Shown: positions 1-6,980, counted from the stretch's first letter. The stretch is 18,486 nt of DNA from DATGYC01 sp035298385 (GCA_035298385.1 DATGYC010000400.1:1-18486); one strand, 5' to 3'. Notes: generated by a model from the sequence alone, not told the origin. Numbers and translations: made by a program.

Positions 1-65
1 ACCATGGTGCGGAGAAGAGCCTTACGGGCCGAAACATCACGACCCAGCTTCTTGTTACCGGCCAT
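1..65 (-). CDS. rplQ: 50S ribosomal protein L17, N-terminal fragment
   Basis: Only the first 21 codons lie in the window; the gene runs off the left edge. The visible start reads MAGNKKLGRDVSARKALLRTM, which matches the L17 opening (basic KLGR followed by RKALLR). L17 sits on the large subunit near the exit tunnel. The ATG at 65-63 is preceded by GAGGTGA on the transcribed strand, giving good spacing. It follows rpoA by 61 bp, the usual last position of the alpha operon in Bacillota. The ribosome-binding site lies partly inside a 7-bp inverted repeat (69-92), described separately. Confidence 0.93.
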   Translation of the reverse strand, partial: MAGNKKLGRDVSARKALLRTM

Positions 66-68
66 GCA

Positions 69-92
69 ATTTCACCTCTATTCCTGTGAAAT
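69..92 (-). promoter_or_regulatory. Hairpin overlapping the rplQ ribosome-binding site
   Basis: Perfect 7-bp inverted repeat ATTTCAC (69-75) / GTGAAAT (86-92) with a 10-nt loop. In the transcript the GAGGTGA Shine-Dalgarno of rplQ is split between loop and 3' stem, so the folded form would partly hide it. The pairing is seen directly; the translational effect is inference. Confidence 0.45.
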
Positions 93-95
93 CGA

Positions 96-123
96 CTGCG
101 ACGTATCGCTACGTAATTCGCAG
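96..123 (-). promoter_or_regulatory. GNRA-capped hairpin in the rpoA-rplQ gap
   Basis: In the minus-strand RNA, CTGCG pairs with CGCAG (outer 5 bp) and ACGTA pairs with TACGT (inner 5 bp), closed by a GCGA tetraloop with an AATT bulge on the 5' side. GCGA is a stable GNRA loop only in the transcribed orientation. It lies between the rpoA stop and the rplQ start. There is no U-tract, so it is not a typical terminator. Confidence 0.5.
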
Positions 124-126
124 CGT

Positions 127-1074
127 TTAGTCCTCCGACTCGCGGAGGCCCAGGCCGATAGCGGCCAGCTTCTGCTTGACTTCCTCAAGGGACTTCTTGC
201 CGAGATTACGCACCTTGATCATCTCTTCATCCGTCTTGGCGCAAAGCTCCGCGACGGTGTTGATGCCAGCACGCTTCAGGCAGTTGTACGAACGGACGGA
301 GAGATCGAGTTCTTCGATCGTCATCTCCATCAGCTTGTTCCGGTCGTTGTCGTCCTTCTCCTCCATCACCTGGATCGCATCCGCGTCGTCGGTGAGCGAG
401 AGGAAGAGCTCGAGGTGCTCCTTGAGGATCTTAGCGCCCCAAGAGCAAGCCTCGTCCGGCCGGACCGTGCCGTTCGTCCAGACCTCGAGGGTCAGCTTGT
501 CATAGTTGGTCTTGTTACCGACACGGGTATGCTCAATGGTGTAGTTGACCCGGCGAATCGGCGAAAAGACCGAGTCGATCGGAATCATGCCAATGGGCAT
601 ATCCGGGGTCTTGTTCTGGTCAGCGGGGACGTACCCACGCCCCTTGCCGACATGGATCTCGGCGATCAGACGACCACCCTTATCCACGGTGGCGATGTGC
701 AGGTCCGGGTTGAGGATCTCCACATCGGCGTCCGCCTGAATCTCACCAGCCGTAATCGGCCCCTCCGTGTCCACCTCGAGCCGGAGGACCTTCGGCTCAT
801 CACTGTGAACCTTGAGCGAGAGCTGCTTGAGGTTGAGGATGATATCAGTGACATCCTCCACGACCCCAGGGATGGTGGAGAACTCATGCAGCACGCCGTC
901 GATCTTCACAGAGGTCACCGCGGCGCCAGGAAGGCTCGAAAGCAGAATCCGCCGCAGCGAGTTGCCAAGGGTGATGCCGTAGCCGCGCTCGAGCGGTTCA
1001 ACCACGAACTTGCCGTAGCTGTTGTCCTCGGCTAGCTCCACGCACTCAATCTTGGGCTTTTCCATTCCGATCAT
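127..1074 (-). CDS. rpoA: DNA-directed RNA polymerase subunit alpha
   Basis: 315 residues, the usual length for Bacillota. The subunit dimerises to nucleate core polymerase assembly, and its C-terminal domain binds UP elements and activators. The N-terminal domain covers about residues 1-230 (EPLERGYGITLGNSLRRILL at about 26-45, the dimer interface). An acidic linker follows at about 238-246, then the C-terminal helix-hairpin-helix domain at about 250-315 with LSVRSYNCLKRAGI and NLGKKSL; Arg261 is the likely DNA-contacting arginine. The first ATG (1074) is preferred over the one at 1065 because MIGMEKPKIE aligns with the common MIEIEKPKIE opening and a GGGGGT stretch sits about 10 nt upstream. 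It follows rpsD by 83 bp. Confidence 0.99.
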   Translation of the reverse strand: MIGMEKPKIECVELAEDNSYGKFVVEPLERGYGITLGNSLRRILLSSLPGAAVTSVKIDGVLHEFSTIPGVVEDVTDIILNLKQLSLKVHSDEPKVLRLEVDTEGPITAGEIQADADVEILNPDLHIATVDKGGRLIAEIHVGKGRGYVPADQNKTPDMPIGMIPIDSVFSPIRRVNYTIEHTRVGNKTNYDKLTLEVWTNGTVRPDEACSWGAKILKEHLELFLSLTDDADAIQVMEEKDDNDRNKLMEMTIEELDLSVRSYNCLKRAGINTVAELCAKTDEEMIKVRNLGKKSLEEVKQKLAAIGLGLRESED

Positions 1075-1157
1075 TCAGTAGATACCCCCATATCCCAGCC
1101 CCGCATCCGGCGAGGGCGAACGTCTACGCCGCCAGTTGACCCAAGTCAGCCAAGCGA

Positions 1158-1781
1158 TTACCGGGAGTAGAGCTCGACGACGAGGTGCTCCTGGACCGGC
1201 ACATCGATCTCGTCCCGGTTAGCCAGGCGCACAACGGTACCACGGAGAGCCTCGGCCTCGACGGAGAGCCAAGCCGGGACAGTCCGGGTGCCAGCAGCCG
1301 CCAGCTCCTTGATCCGCTTGTGGTCCTTGGAGGACTCACGAACGGCGACAACGTCGCCCGGGCGGACCAGGTAGGAGGGGATGTTGACCTTACGGCCGTT
1401 GACTTCGATGTGGGAATGCTTGACGATCTGGCGAGCCTCCGCACGGGAGGAGCCCAGACCCATCCGGTAAGCCACGTTGTCGAGGCGGCGCTCGAGGGTC
1501 TGCAGGAGGATCTCGCCAGTGACGCCCTTCTTGCGGGACGCCATGTCGAAGTACATCTCAAACTGCTTCTCGAGGATACCGTAGAAACGACGGGCCTTCT
1601 GCTTCTCACGGAGCTGGATGCCGTACTCGGACATCTTCTTACGCGAAGTGCCGTGCTGGCCAGGAGCGGAATTGCGCTTCACGACGGGGCACTTGTCGCT
1701 GTAGCACTTCTCGCCCTTTAGGTAAAGCTTAACGCCCTCCCGGCGGCAAAGCCGGCAGACAGCGTCAGTATAGCGTGCCAT
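1158..1781 (-). CDS. rpsD: 30S ribosomal protein S4 (zinc-binding form)
   Basis: 207 residues. S4 is a primary 16S rRNA binder that nucleates assembly of the small-subunit body, and in several bacteria it represses its own mRNA. The N-terminus carries Cys9, Cys12, Cys26 and Cys31, the cysteine-containing form, whereas many Bacillota have a zinc-free S4. The S4 RNA-binding fold is clear at about 95-160 (RRLDNVAYRMGLGSSRAEAR, then HSHIEVNGRKVNIPSYLVRPGD). AGGAGG lies about 13 nt before the ATG. It follows rpsK by 23 bp. No obvious S4 operator could be identified by eye in its short leader. Confidence 0.99.
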   Translation of the reverse strand: MARYTDAVCRLCRREGVKLYLKGEKCYSDKCPVVKRNSAPGQHGTSRKKMSEYGIQLREKQKARRFYGILEKQFEMYFDMASRKKGVTGEILLQTLERRLDNVAYRMGLGSSRAEARQIVKHSHIEVNGRKVNIPSYLVRPGDVVAVRESSKDHKRIKELAAAGTRTVPAWLSVEAEALRGTVVRLANRDEIDVPVQEHLVVELYSR

Positions 1782-1804
1782 GTGTTACGTATTCCCTCCT
1801 CTTC

Positions 1805-2194
1805 CTAGACGCGGCGCCGCTTCGGCGGGCGGCAACCATTATGCGGGATCGGGGTTACGTCCTTGATGGTCGTAACCTCAAGACCAGCGGCCTGCAGCTG
1901 GCGAATAGCCGCCTCACGGCCGCTACCCGGGCCCTTGACGAAGACCTCAACCTCACGCAGGCCATGCTCCATCGCAGCCTTCGCAGCGGTCTCAGCGGCC
2001 ATCTGCGAGGCGAACGGGGTGGACTTGCGGGAGCCCTTGAAGCCCATATGGCCCGAGGTCGCCCAGGACAGAGCGTTACCGTTCACGTCAGTGATGGTAA
2101 CGATAGTGTTGTTGAACGTGGACCGGATGTGGACCACGCCCTTATCGACGTTCTTCCGCTCCTTGCGCTTGGTACGCACGACGCGCTTAGCCAT
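1805..2194 (-). CDS. rpsK: 30S ribosomal protein S11
   Basis: 129 residues, normal length. S11 lies on the platform of the small subunit and helps shape the mRNA path near the E site. Family landmarks are the basic start MAKRVVRTKRKERKNVDKG, VHIRSTFNNTIVTITDVNGN, the GPGSGREAAIRQLQAAG turn and the C-terminal HNGCRPPKRRRV. It ends with TAG and starts 16 bp after rpsM, with a GGGGGT ribosome-binding stretch next to the rpsM stop. It belongs to the alpha block rpsM-rpsK-rpsD-rpoA-rplQ. Confidence 0.99.
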   Translation of the reverse strand: MAKRVVRTKRKERKNVDKGVVHIRSTFNNTIVTITDVNGNALSWATSGHMGFKGSRKSTPFASQMAAETAAKAAMEHGLREVEVFVKGPGSGREAAIRQLQAAGLEVTTIKDVTPIPHNGCRPPKRRRV

Positions 2195-2210
2195 TTAGAC
2201 GTGACCCCCT

Positions 2211-2588
2211 TTACTTCCCGGCCTTCTTCTTACCCGCAACGGTCTTCTTGGGACCCTTACGAGTGCGAGCGTTCGTCTTGGTGCGCTGGCCGCGAACCGG
2301 CAGGCCCTTGCGGTGCCGCAGGCCACGGTAGCAGCCGATCTCGATCAGGCGCTTGATGTTGAGCTGAATCTCACGCTGGAGATCACCCTCAACCTTGTAG
2401 TCGCGGTCGATGACCTCACGGATCTTGGCGACCTCATCGTCGCTCAGGTCACGAACACGAGTGTCCGGGCTGATCCCGGTCTTGGCAAGAATCTCGCGGG
2501 AGGTGGCCCAGCCAATACCGTAGATGTACGGCAGAGCGGCCTCCACACGCTTGTCACGAGGCAGGTCGATGCCTGCAATACGCGCCAT
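2211..2588 (-). CDS. rpsM: 30S ribosomal protein S13
   Basis: 125 residues. S13 sits on the 30S head and contacts the P-site tRNA and the large subunit. The start MARIAGIDLPRDKRVEAALPYIYGIG is family-typical (residues 1-26), GLRHRKGLPVRGQRTKTNAR is the conserved RNA-binding core near residues 91-110, and the tail is Lys-rich (KKTVAGKKKAGK). AGGAGG occurs about 13 nt before the ATG. The 245-bp region upstream, separating it from rpmJ, is the longest non-coding stretch in the window. Confidence 0.99.
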   Translation of the reverse strand: MARIAGIDLPRDKRVEAALPYIYGIGWATSREILAKTGISPDTRVRDLSDDEVAKIREVIDRDYKVEGDLQREIQLNIKRLIEIGCYRGLRHRKGLPVRGQRTKTNARTRKGPKKTVAGKKKAGK

Positions 2589-2833
2589 GCTCGAGTAATA
2601 CCCTCCTCAGTTTGAAGCCCAACTTGTGAATGAATGGATGCACGACCCGTCCAACCTGCAATCTTGACGAAGAAGTCAGTGAGGGAAGAGGTCCTCAACC
2701 GACCAGCCGCCTTCGCCCCGTTTGCAGTTTGGTTCCAGGGATGGCTTTTACACGCCTCTCGGCAGTGCCCTTCCCCTCGAGTCCATGCGGGTGGGACCGT
2801 CTCCCCGTCTCCGGGAGAGATCAGGCCAAAAAT
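2589..2833 (-). other. 245-bp non-coding gap between rpmJ and rpsM
   Basis: The longest gap here. I see no ORF with a ribosome-binding site on either strand, no clear -35/-10 pair and no tRNA. The one definite structure is a hairpin near the rpmJ end: TCTCCC (2800-2805) pairs with GGGAGA (2813-2818) around a 7-nt loop. There is no U-tract after it on the transcribed strand. The gap probably forms the long 5' leader of rpsM; any regulatory role is inference. Confidence 0.5.
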
Positions 2834-2947
2834 TTAGCCCTGCTTCTGCTTGTGCTTGGGGTTCTCGCAGATGACCATCACAGCGCCACGCCGCTTGATC
2901 ACCTTGCACTTCTCGCAGATCGGCTTAACCGACGGACGAACCTTCAC
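2834..2947 (-). CDS. rpmJ: 50S ribosomal protein L36 (zinc-binding)
   Basis: 37 codons, the standard L36 length. The protein begins with a GTG codon and reads (M)KVRPSVKPICEKCKVIKRR, ending ICENPKHKQKQG. The four zinc ligands are intact: Cys11, Cys14, Cys27 and His32, so this is the zinc (C+) form. L36 binds 23S rRNA near the base of the L7/L12 stalk. AGGAGG sits 8 nt before the GTG. It lies in the infA-rpmJ-rpsM order common in Bacillota, but unusually long gaps (159 and 245 bp) flank it. Confidence 0.97.
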   Translation of the reverse strand: MKVRPSVKPICEKCKVIKRRGAVMVICENPKHKQKQG

Positions 2948-3106
2948 GAGCAGCCCCTCCTCTCTTGGTCGCGCTCGTGTGGAACATGGCTAGAGCGCAG
3001 GGATTGAAAACGTTGATTGGTGTGGAAGCACGAAAAGAACAAGAAGACACCAGGGCGCCCTGCAGTACAGGCCACCTTGCTTACGGTGCTTCCTGTGCCC
3101 AACCTG
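2948..3106 (-). other. 159-bp non-coding gap between infA and rpmJ
   Basis: Two structures are visible. The first is a stepped hairpin at 3067-3096: ACAGG/CCTGT outside (3067-3071 / 3092-3096) and CACC/GGTG inside (3073-3076 / 3085-3088). The second is the 12-bp perfect palindrome CAGGGCGCCCTG at 3051-3062. Downstream in the transcript comes the pyrimidine-rich stretch TCTTCTTGTTCTTTTC. This makes a weak terminator or attenuator conceivable, but the palindrome can form only four pairs around a 4-nt loop. I see no promoter with convincing spacing. Confidence 0.45.
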
Positions 3107-3325
3107 CTACTTAAACCGGTATACTATTCTACCACGAGTCAGATCGTAAGGCGAGAGTTCAATCGTAACTCGGTCGCCCGGTAAAATACGGATGAAGTTC
3201 ATCCGGATCTTCCCCGACACGTGGGCGAGAACCTTGTGACCGTTCTGCAGCTCAACGCGGAACATCGCGTTCGGCAACGGCTCAATCACAGTGCCCTCAA
3301 GTTCAATTACGTCGTCCTTCGACAT
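3107..3325 (-). CDS. infA: Translation initiation factor IF-1
   Basis: 72 residues, exactly the family length. IF-1 occupies the A site of the 30S subunit during initiation. The whole protein is one S1-like OB fold: MSKDDVIELEGTVIEPLPNA, then FRVELQNGHKVLAHVSGKIR, RILPGDRVTIELSPYDLTRGRI, and C-terminal RFK. AAGGAGG overlaps the stop region of the upstream KOW gene, and the two genes are only 8 bp apart, so coupled translation is likely. It ends with TAG. Confidence 0.99.
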   Translation of the reverse strand: MSKDDVIELEGTVIEPLPNAMFRVELQNGHKVLAHVSGKIRMNFIRILPGDRVTIELSPYDLTRGRIVYRFK

Positions 3326-3333
3326 GCTTCGAC

Positions 3334-3624
3334 CTAGACCTCCTTCTGTTCACGAAGATGGAAGGCCCGTAGGGCCTTGAGTATCTCCTGATCAGGAACC
3401 CGCTCGCCCCGCGAGAACCGCTCGGCTAGCGTTGATTCAACCCAGCCGACGACCTCCAGGTGGCGACGGTTCTTCGCCTTGGGTCGATCGTAGGGGCGCT
3501 GATCGCCGTCGATCACGGTGACCAGACGCTCATCCACCTGCCTCAGAACGACGTATACAGTAGCCTGATCCCGTCCGGCCAGCGAGCGGACAACCGCTCC
3601 CGGCCGCAGACCCGGTTGATCCAC
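3334..3624 (-). CDS. KOW-domain (L14e-like) RNA-binding protein
   Basis: 96 residues from the preferred GTG at 3624. AGGAGG lies 8 nt before this codon. An in-frame GTG at 3642 would place that AGGAGG inside the gene and would give 102 residues, so the shorter form is favoured. The N-terminal half looks like a KOW/SH3-type barrel (LRPGAVVRSLAGRD, then YVVLRQVDERLVTVIDGDQR and RPKAKNRRHLEVVG), resembling archaeal/eukaryotic ribosomal protein L14e. A short helical C-terminus follows. Such genes recur between map and infA in Clostridia and relatives, so a ribosome- or RNA-related job is likely. The exact function is not established. It follows a probable promoter at 3674-3682. Confidence 0.85.
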   Translation of the reverse strand: MDQPGLRPGAVVRSLAGRDQATVYVVLRQVDERLVTVIDGDQRPYDRPKAKNRRHLEVVGWVESTLAERFSRGERVPDQEILKALRAFHLREQKEV

Positions 3625-3673
3625 GTCGGCAGCCTCCTGCACTCTCCGTACCAGTCACAAGACCAATACCCTC

Positions 3674-3682
3674 ATTATACCA
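3674..3682 (-). promoter_or_regulatory. Probable extended -10 promoter for KOW-infA-rpmJ-alpha block
   Basis: Reads TGGTATAAT on the minus strand: a perfect TATAAT with the upstream TGn of extended -10 promoters, in an AT-rich patch unusual for this GC-rich window. It lies in the 77-bp gap after map. Transcription from about position 3667 would give a leader of roughly 43 nt to the KOW gene start. I see no good -35 hexamer at 16-18 bp, which fits the extended -10 type. Confidence 0.6.
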
Positions 3683-3701
3683 CAAACCCCGCCAACTATT
3701 C

Positions 3702-4448
3702 CTAGGGTTTTGTGAGAATAAGAGGGCCATCTTCGGTCACAGCAACGGTATGCTCGAAGTGTGCGGACGCCTTACCGTCCAGTGTCACGACCGTCCAATC
3801 GTCAGCTAGCACCTTAACCTTCCAGGTGCCCAGGTTGACCATCGGTTCGACCGCTAGGACCATGCCAGGCTCCAGGACCGGACCCACCGTAGCTGGCCCG
3901 TAGTTCGGAATCTGCGGTTCCTCGTGCATCTGCTGACCGATGCCATGGCCCACGAAATCGCGGACCACCGCCAAGCCCTCAGCCTCCACGTAGGTTTGGA
4001 CCGCATGCCCCAACGCACCGAGCCGTCTGCCAGGATAACATTGTGCAATCGCCTTTTCAAGTGCAGTTTCTGTCACAGATAGCAACTTCTGTGCATCTGC
4101 ACTCACCTGGCCCACCGGATGGGTGAAAGCGGAGTCGCCTACCCAGCCCCCGAATGTAACCCCCAGGTCGATCGCAATCACGTCACCTTCACACAAGCGG
4201 CGCGGTCCAGGGATCCCGTGGACTACCTCATCATTAACGGAGGCGCAGATCGAACCGGGGTAGCCGTGGTAGCCCTTAAAGGTGGGCACCCCACCGGCCT
4301 TCCGGATGAGCGATTCAGCCAGTGCATCCAACTCGGCCGTGGTAACCCCAGGGGCGACCGCAGCCTTCAGTGCCTGGTGAACCTCCCAGACGATCTGGCC
4401 AGCCAGCTTCATATGAGCAATCTCGGTCCGGGACTTCTTGATGATCAT
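3702..4448 (-). CDS. map: Methionine aminopeptidase, type I
   Basis: 248 residues. This cytosolic metalloprotease removes the initiator methionine from nascent proteins. All five di-metal ligands are visible: Asp94 (IAIDLG), Asp105 (GDSAFT), His168 (GHGIG), Glu201 (VEPM) and Glu232 (FEHT). The substrate-binding His77 is in HGIPG. There is no N-terminal zinc-finger or SH3-binding extension, so this is the short bacterial type I. The ATG overlaps the adk stop by one base (TAATG), implying translational coupling. It ends with TAG, and a probable promoter lies just downstream of it. Confidence 0.98.
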   Translation of the reverse strand: MIIKKSRTEIAHMKLAGQIVWEVHQALKAAVAPGVTTAELDALAESLIRKAGGVPTFKGYHGYPGSICASVNDEVVHGIPGPRRLCEGDVIAIDLGVTFGGWVGDSAFTHPVGQVSADAQKLLSVTETALEKAIAQCYPGRRLGALGHAVQTYVEAEGLAVVRDFVGHGIGQQMHEEPQIPNYGPATVGPVLEPGMVLAVEPMVNLGTWKVKVLADDWTVVTLDGKASAHFEHTVAVTEDGPLILTKP

Positions 4449-5092
4449 TAGGCCTTCACCGCGTCAATAATCGCAGCAGTGACGACATCCATAGATTGGT
4501 TGCCGTTCACAGCCTTAACCAGTCCCTTCTCCGTGTAGAAGGCCAGAACTGGCGCGGTCTTGCCATGGTACTCCTGCAGACGGACAGCCACCTTTTCGGC
4601 GTTGTCATCCGACCGCTGGTAAAGCTCGCCGCCGCACTTGTCACAAATGCCCTCCGCCTTGGGCGGGTTGAACTTGACGTGGTAGGTGGCGCCGCAGGCC
4701 TTGCAGACCCGGCGACCCTCCGCCCGCTCCACGAGAAGCCCATCTGGCACCTGAATGTTCACCACGGCGTCCAGCTTCAGACCTAGATCCTGGAGCATCA
4801 GCTCCAGGGCAGCGGCCTGGTCAGCCGTGCGCGGAAAGCCATCAAGGATGAAACCCTTCTGGCAGTCAGGCTGCGCCAGGCGATCCTTCACGATCGCGTT
4901 GGTCAGCTCATCCGGCACGTACTTGCCGGCGTCCATGAACTTCTTCGCCTCGATGCCCAGGGGAGTTCCCTGCTGCAGGTTGGCGCGGAAGATGTCACCG
5001 GTCGAGATATGGGGAATCGCCTGCTGCGTCGCCAGGAGCGCAGCCTGCGTGCCCTTGCCCGCGCCCGGCGGGCCCATCAGAATGATATGCAT
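4448..5092 (-). CDS. adk: Adenylate kinase (zinc LID type)
   Basis: 214 residues from the ATG at 5092; an upstream in-frame extension would run into secY and is rejected because GGAGG lies 7 nt before this ATG. The enzyme interconverts ATP + AMP and 2 ADP in the cytosol. The P-loop GPPGAGKGT is at residues 7-15, the AMP-binding region includes STGD (30-33), and DGFPRT is at 84-89. The LID carries Cys130, Cys133, Cys150 and Cys153, the four-cysteine zinc site typical of Gram-positive adenylate kinases. It is placed between secY and map, and its stop overlaps the map start. Confidence 0.99.
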   Translation of the reverse strand: MHIILMGPPGAGKGTQAALLATQQAIPHISTGDIFRANLQQGTPLGIEAKKFMDAGKYVPDELTNAIVKDRLAQPDCQKGFILDGFPRTADQAAALELMLQDLGLKLDAVVNIQVPDGLLVERAEGRRVCKACGATYHVKFNPPKAEGICDKCGGELYQRSDDNAEKVAVRLQEYHGKTAPVLAFYTEKGLVKAVNGNQSMDVVTAAIIDAVKA

Positions 5093-5131
5093 CGCTCTGC
5101 CTCCACCGCTCTGGAGTAAGACGCACGCGAA

Positions 5132-5168
5132 GACCGACCCCCCCGCTTTGGGGGCGGGCGAATCGGTC
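5132..5168 (-). promoter_or_regulatory. GC-rich hairpin between secY and adk
   Basis: Inverted repeat GACCGA (5132-5137) / TCGGTC (5163-5168) enclosing a run of seven C (5138-5144) facing five G (5150-5154). On the transcribed strand it lies 22 nt after the secY stop and 39 nt before the adk start. The bases that follow it in the transcript contain no U-run, so it is a poor intrinsic terminator. An mRNA processing or stabilising element is possible. Confidence 0.5.
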
Positions 5169-5189
5169 CTCAGCGGGCGCCGGAGCAGA

Positions 5190-6467
5190 TTAGGAACGCA
5201 TGAACCCCTGGTACTTACGCACCACAGCCTGCGACTCAATCTGCTTCATTGTGTCAATGGCAACACCCACAACGATCAGGATCGCAGTTCCACCAATGGC
5301 CGCGTTCTGCACGCCGGTCAGCTGCTGAATGAACAGCGGCAGCACCGTCAGCATCCCGAGGAAGATGGCGCCCACCAAGGTGAGACGCTCCGACACCCGT
5401 CCAAGGTAGTCGGCGGTCGGCTTACCCGGCCGAATGGTCGGGATGAAACCACCGTTCTTCTTCAGGTTGTCCGCGACGTCCGTGGTGTTGAACTGGATCG
5501 CCGTGTAGAAGTAGGTGAAGAAGACGATAAACAGGATCTGCGCGACCCAGAACCAGACCTGGCCGGAGCCGAAGTACCGGTTCACGAAGATCGCGAAGCT
5601 CGAGTTCGGGAAGAATCCAGCGATCGTGATCGGCAGGTAGAGGAGCGAGTTGGCGAAGATGACGGGGATCACACCCGCTTGGTTAATCTTCACCGGAAGG
5701 AAGGAGGACTGACCCCCGTAAACCTTCCGCCCGACCATCTGCTTCGTATAGTGGATCGGGACCTTCCGAACCGCCTCAGTCATCAGAACCACGAAGGCCA
5801 CCATCGCAACCGTGATCACACCGACCAGGCCTACCTGGAACGGGTTGACCGAGCCAGCCTTCACCAGCTCCCACAGGGTCGCGATCGCTGCCGGCAGGCG
5901 GGTGATGATGTTGGCAAAGATGATCAGTGACGTGCCGTTCCCAATGCCCTTCTCCGTGATCAGTTCACCCATCCACATCATGAAGGCCGAACCTGCAACC
6001 AGGGCGACCATGACGAGGGCGACTGTCCACCAGGAGTTGTCGATGAACGCACCCGCAGAGCGCACGTAGGTCGCAATGCCGAACGCCTGGACTAGGCCCA
6101 GGACGACCGTCAGGTACCGGGTGTACTGCTGGAGCTTCTTCCGCCCCTCTTCGCCGCCTTCCTTCTGCATCTCTTCCCACTTCGGGATGACGACAGTCAA
6201 GAGCTGCACAATGATGGAGGCGTTGATGTAGGGCGTAACGCTCATCGCGAAGATGGCAAATTGCTGGAACGCACCACCCGCGAAGAGGTCGACGATCCCG
6301 AGGAACCCGCCGCCCTTGAAGAGCGACTGGGCCGCGAAGATGTTAACCCCTGGCACGGGAACGTGAGCACCGATGCGAAGGACCACGAGCATGAGCGCCG
6401 TGAAGAGCAAGCGCTTCCGGAGTCCCGGCAACCGAATGGAGTTGCGGAGTGCGTCCAGCATTGGCAT
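5190..6467 (-). CDS. secY: Protein translocase subunit SecY
   Basis: 425 residues. SecY forms the membrane channel of the Sec translocon with SecE and SecG. Ten hydrophobic segments are visible at about residues 19-39, 67-92, 118-138, 147-168, 177-197, 212-230, 263-284, 304-324, 361-381 and 389-406. Family signatures include MSVTPYINASIIVQLL (about 75-90), TEKGIGNGTSLIIF (about 171-184) and the ribosome/SecA-facing loop NLKKNGGFIPTIRPGKPTAD (about 334-353). The first of two close ATGs (6467) is chosen because GAGGTGA lies about 10 nt upstream, overlapping the end of rplO five bases away. This is the usual rplO-secY-adk order. Confidence 0.99.
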   Translation of the reverse strand: MPMLDALRNSIRLPGLRKRLLFTALMLVVLRIGAHVPVPGVNIFAAQSLFKGGGFLGIVDLFAGGAFQQFAIFAMSVTPYINASIIVQLLTVVIPKWEEMQKEGGEEGRKKLQQYTRYLTVVLGLVQAFGIATYVRSAGAFIDNSWWTVALVMVALVAGSAFMMWMGELITEKGIGNGTSLIIFANIITRLPAAIATLWELVKAGSVNPFQVGLVGVITVAMVAFVVLMTEAVRKVPIHYTKQMVGRKVYGGQSSFLPVKINQAGVIPVIFANSLLYLPITIAGFFPNSSFAIFVNRYFGSGQVWFWVAQILFIVFFTYFYTAIQFNTTDVADNLKKNGGFIPTIRPGKPTADYLGRVSERLTLVGAIFLGMLTVLPLFIQQLTGVQNAAIGGTAILIVVGVAIDTMKQIESQAVVRKYQGFMRS

Positions 6468-6472
6468 GACGT

Positions 6473-6940
6473 TTAGTTCACCTCTTCGGTGGTCTCTCCG
6501 ATAACCTCGACGGAACCGCCGGCGGCGACAATCTTCGCCTTGGCGGACTCAGAGATCTTGTGAGCCTTGACCGTGAGGGCCTTGGTGATCTCGCCAGCGC
6601 CCAGGATCTTAACGCCCTTGACGGCGTTCTTGCAGAGGCGGGTCTCCTCCAGCAACTCCGGGGTGACGACCGTGCCGGCCTCGAGAACGTCGAGAGCCTC
6701 AACGTTGATGACCTCGTAGGTCACACGGAACGGGTAGTTCGTGAAGCCCTTCTTCGGCATGGTGCGCATCAGGGGCATCTGACCGCCCTCGAAGCCCATA
6801 CGGACACCGCCGCCAGCGCGGGCGTTCTGGCCCTTGTGGCCCTTGCCCGAGGTCTTACCCAGGCCGGAACCGATACCGCGACCGACGCGCTTCTTGGACT
6901 TCTTGGCACCAGGATTGGGGGACAGCTCATGAAGCTGCAT
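6473..6940 (-). CDS. rplO: 50S ribosomal protein L15
   Basis: 155 residues from the ATG at 6940; longer in-frame versions run through the upstream inverted repeat and are rejected because GAGGTGA lies 7 nt before this ATG. L15 is a late-assembly 23S-binding protein. The Gly/Lys-rich N-terminal tail that threads into rRNA is clear (RVGRGIGSGLGKTSGKGHKG, about residues 18-37). Then come FEGGQMPLMRTMPKKGF and a globular C-terminal half ending VEVIGETTEEVN. It is followed after 5 bp by secY and preceded by a 132-bp gap with a strong hairpin. Confidence 0.98.
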   Translation of the reverse strand: MQLHELSPNPGAKKSKKRVGRGIGSGLGKTSGKGHKGQNARAGGGVRMGFEGGQMPLMRTMPKKGFTNYPFRVTYEVINVEALDVLEAGTVVTPELLEETRLCKNAVKGVKILGAGEITKALTVKAHKISESAKAKIVAAGGSVEVIGETTEEVN

Positions 6941-6980
6941 GTGTGATTCACCTCGACTTCTTTGACGGCACACGAGGGGT

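Noticed and set aside
2444..2698. 84-codon minus-strand frame overlapping rpsM upstream region
   Set aside because: It runs into rpsM in another frame and lacks a ribosome-binding site, so it is not a hidden gene in the rpmJ-rpsM gap.
2960..3062. Intrinsic terminator after infA at the CAGGGCGCCCTG palindrome
   Set aside because: The palindrome can form only 4 pairs around a 4-nt loop, and the following tract is mixed pyrimidine rather than a U-run; kept only as a note in the gap entry.
5132..5168. Calling the secY-adk hairpin a terminator
   Set aside because: The stem is strong but the transcribed bases after it have no U-tract, and adk and map clearly continue the operon.
4755..5930. 391-codon open frame on the plus strand
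   Set aside because: Antisense to adk and secY; composition shifts from Arg/Ser-rich to Asp/Arg-rich along its length and no motif is present.
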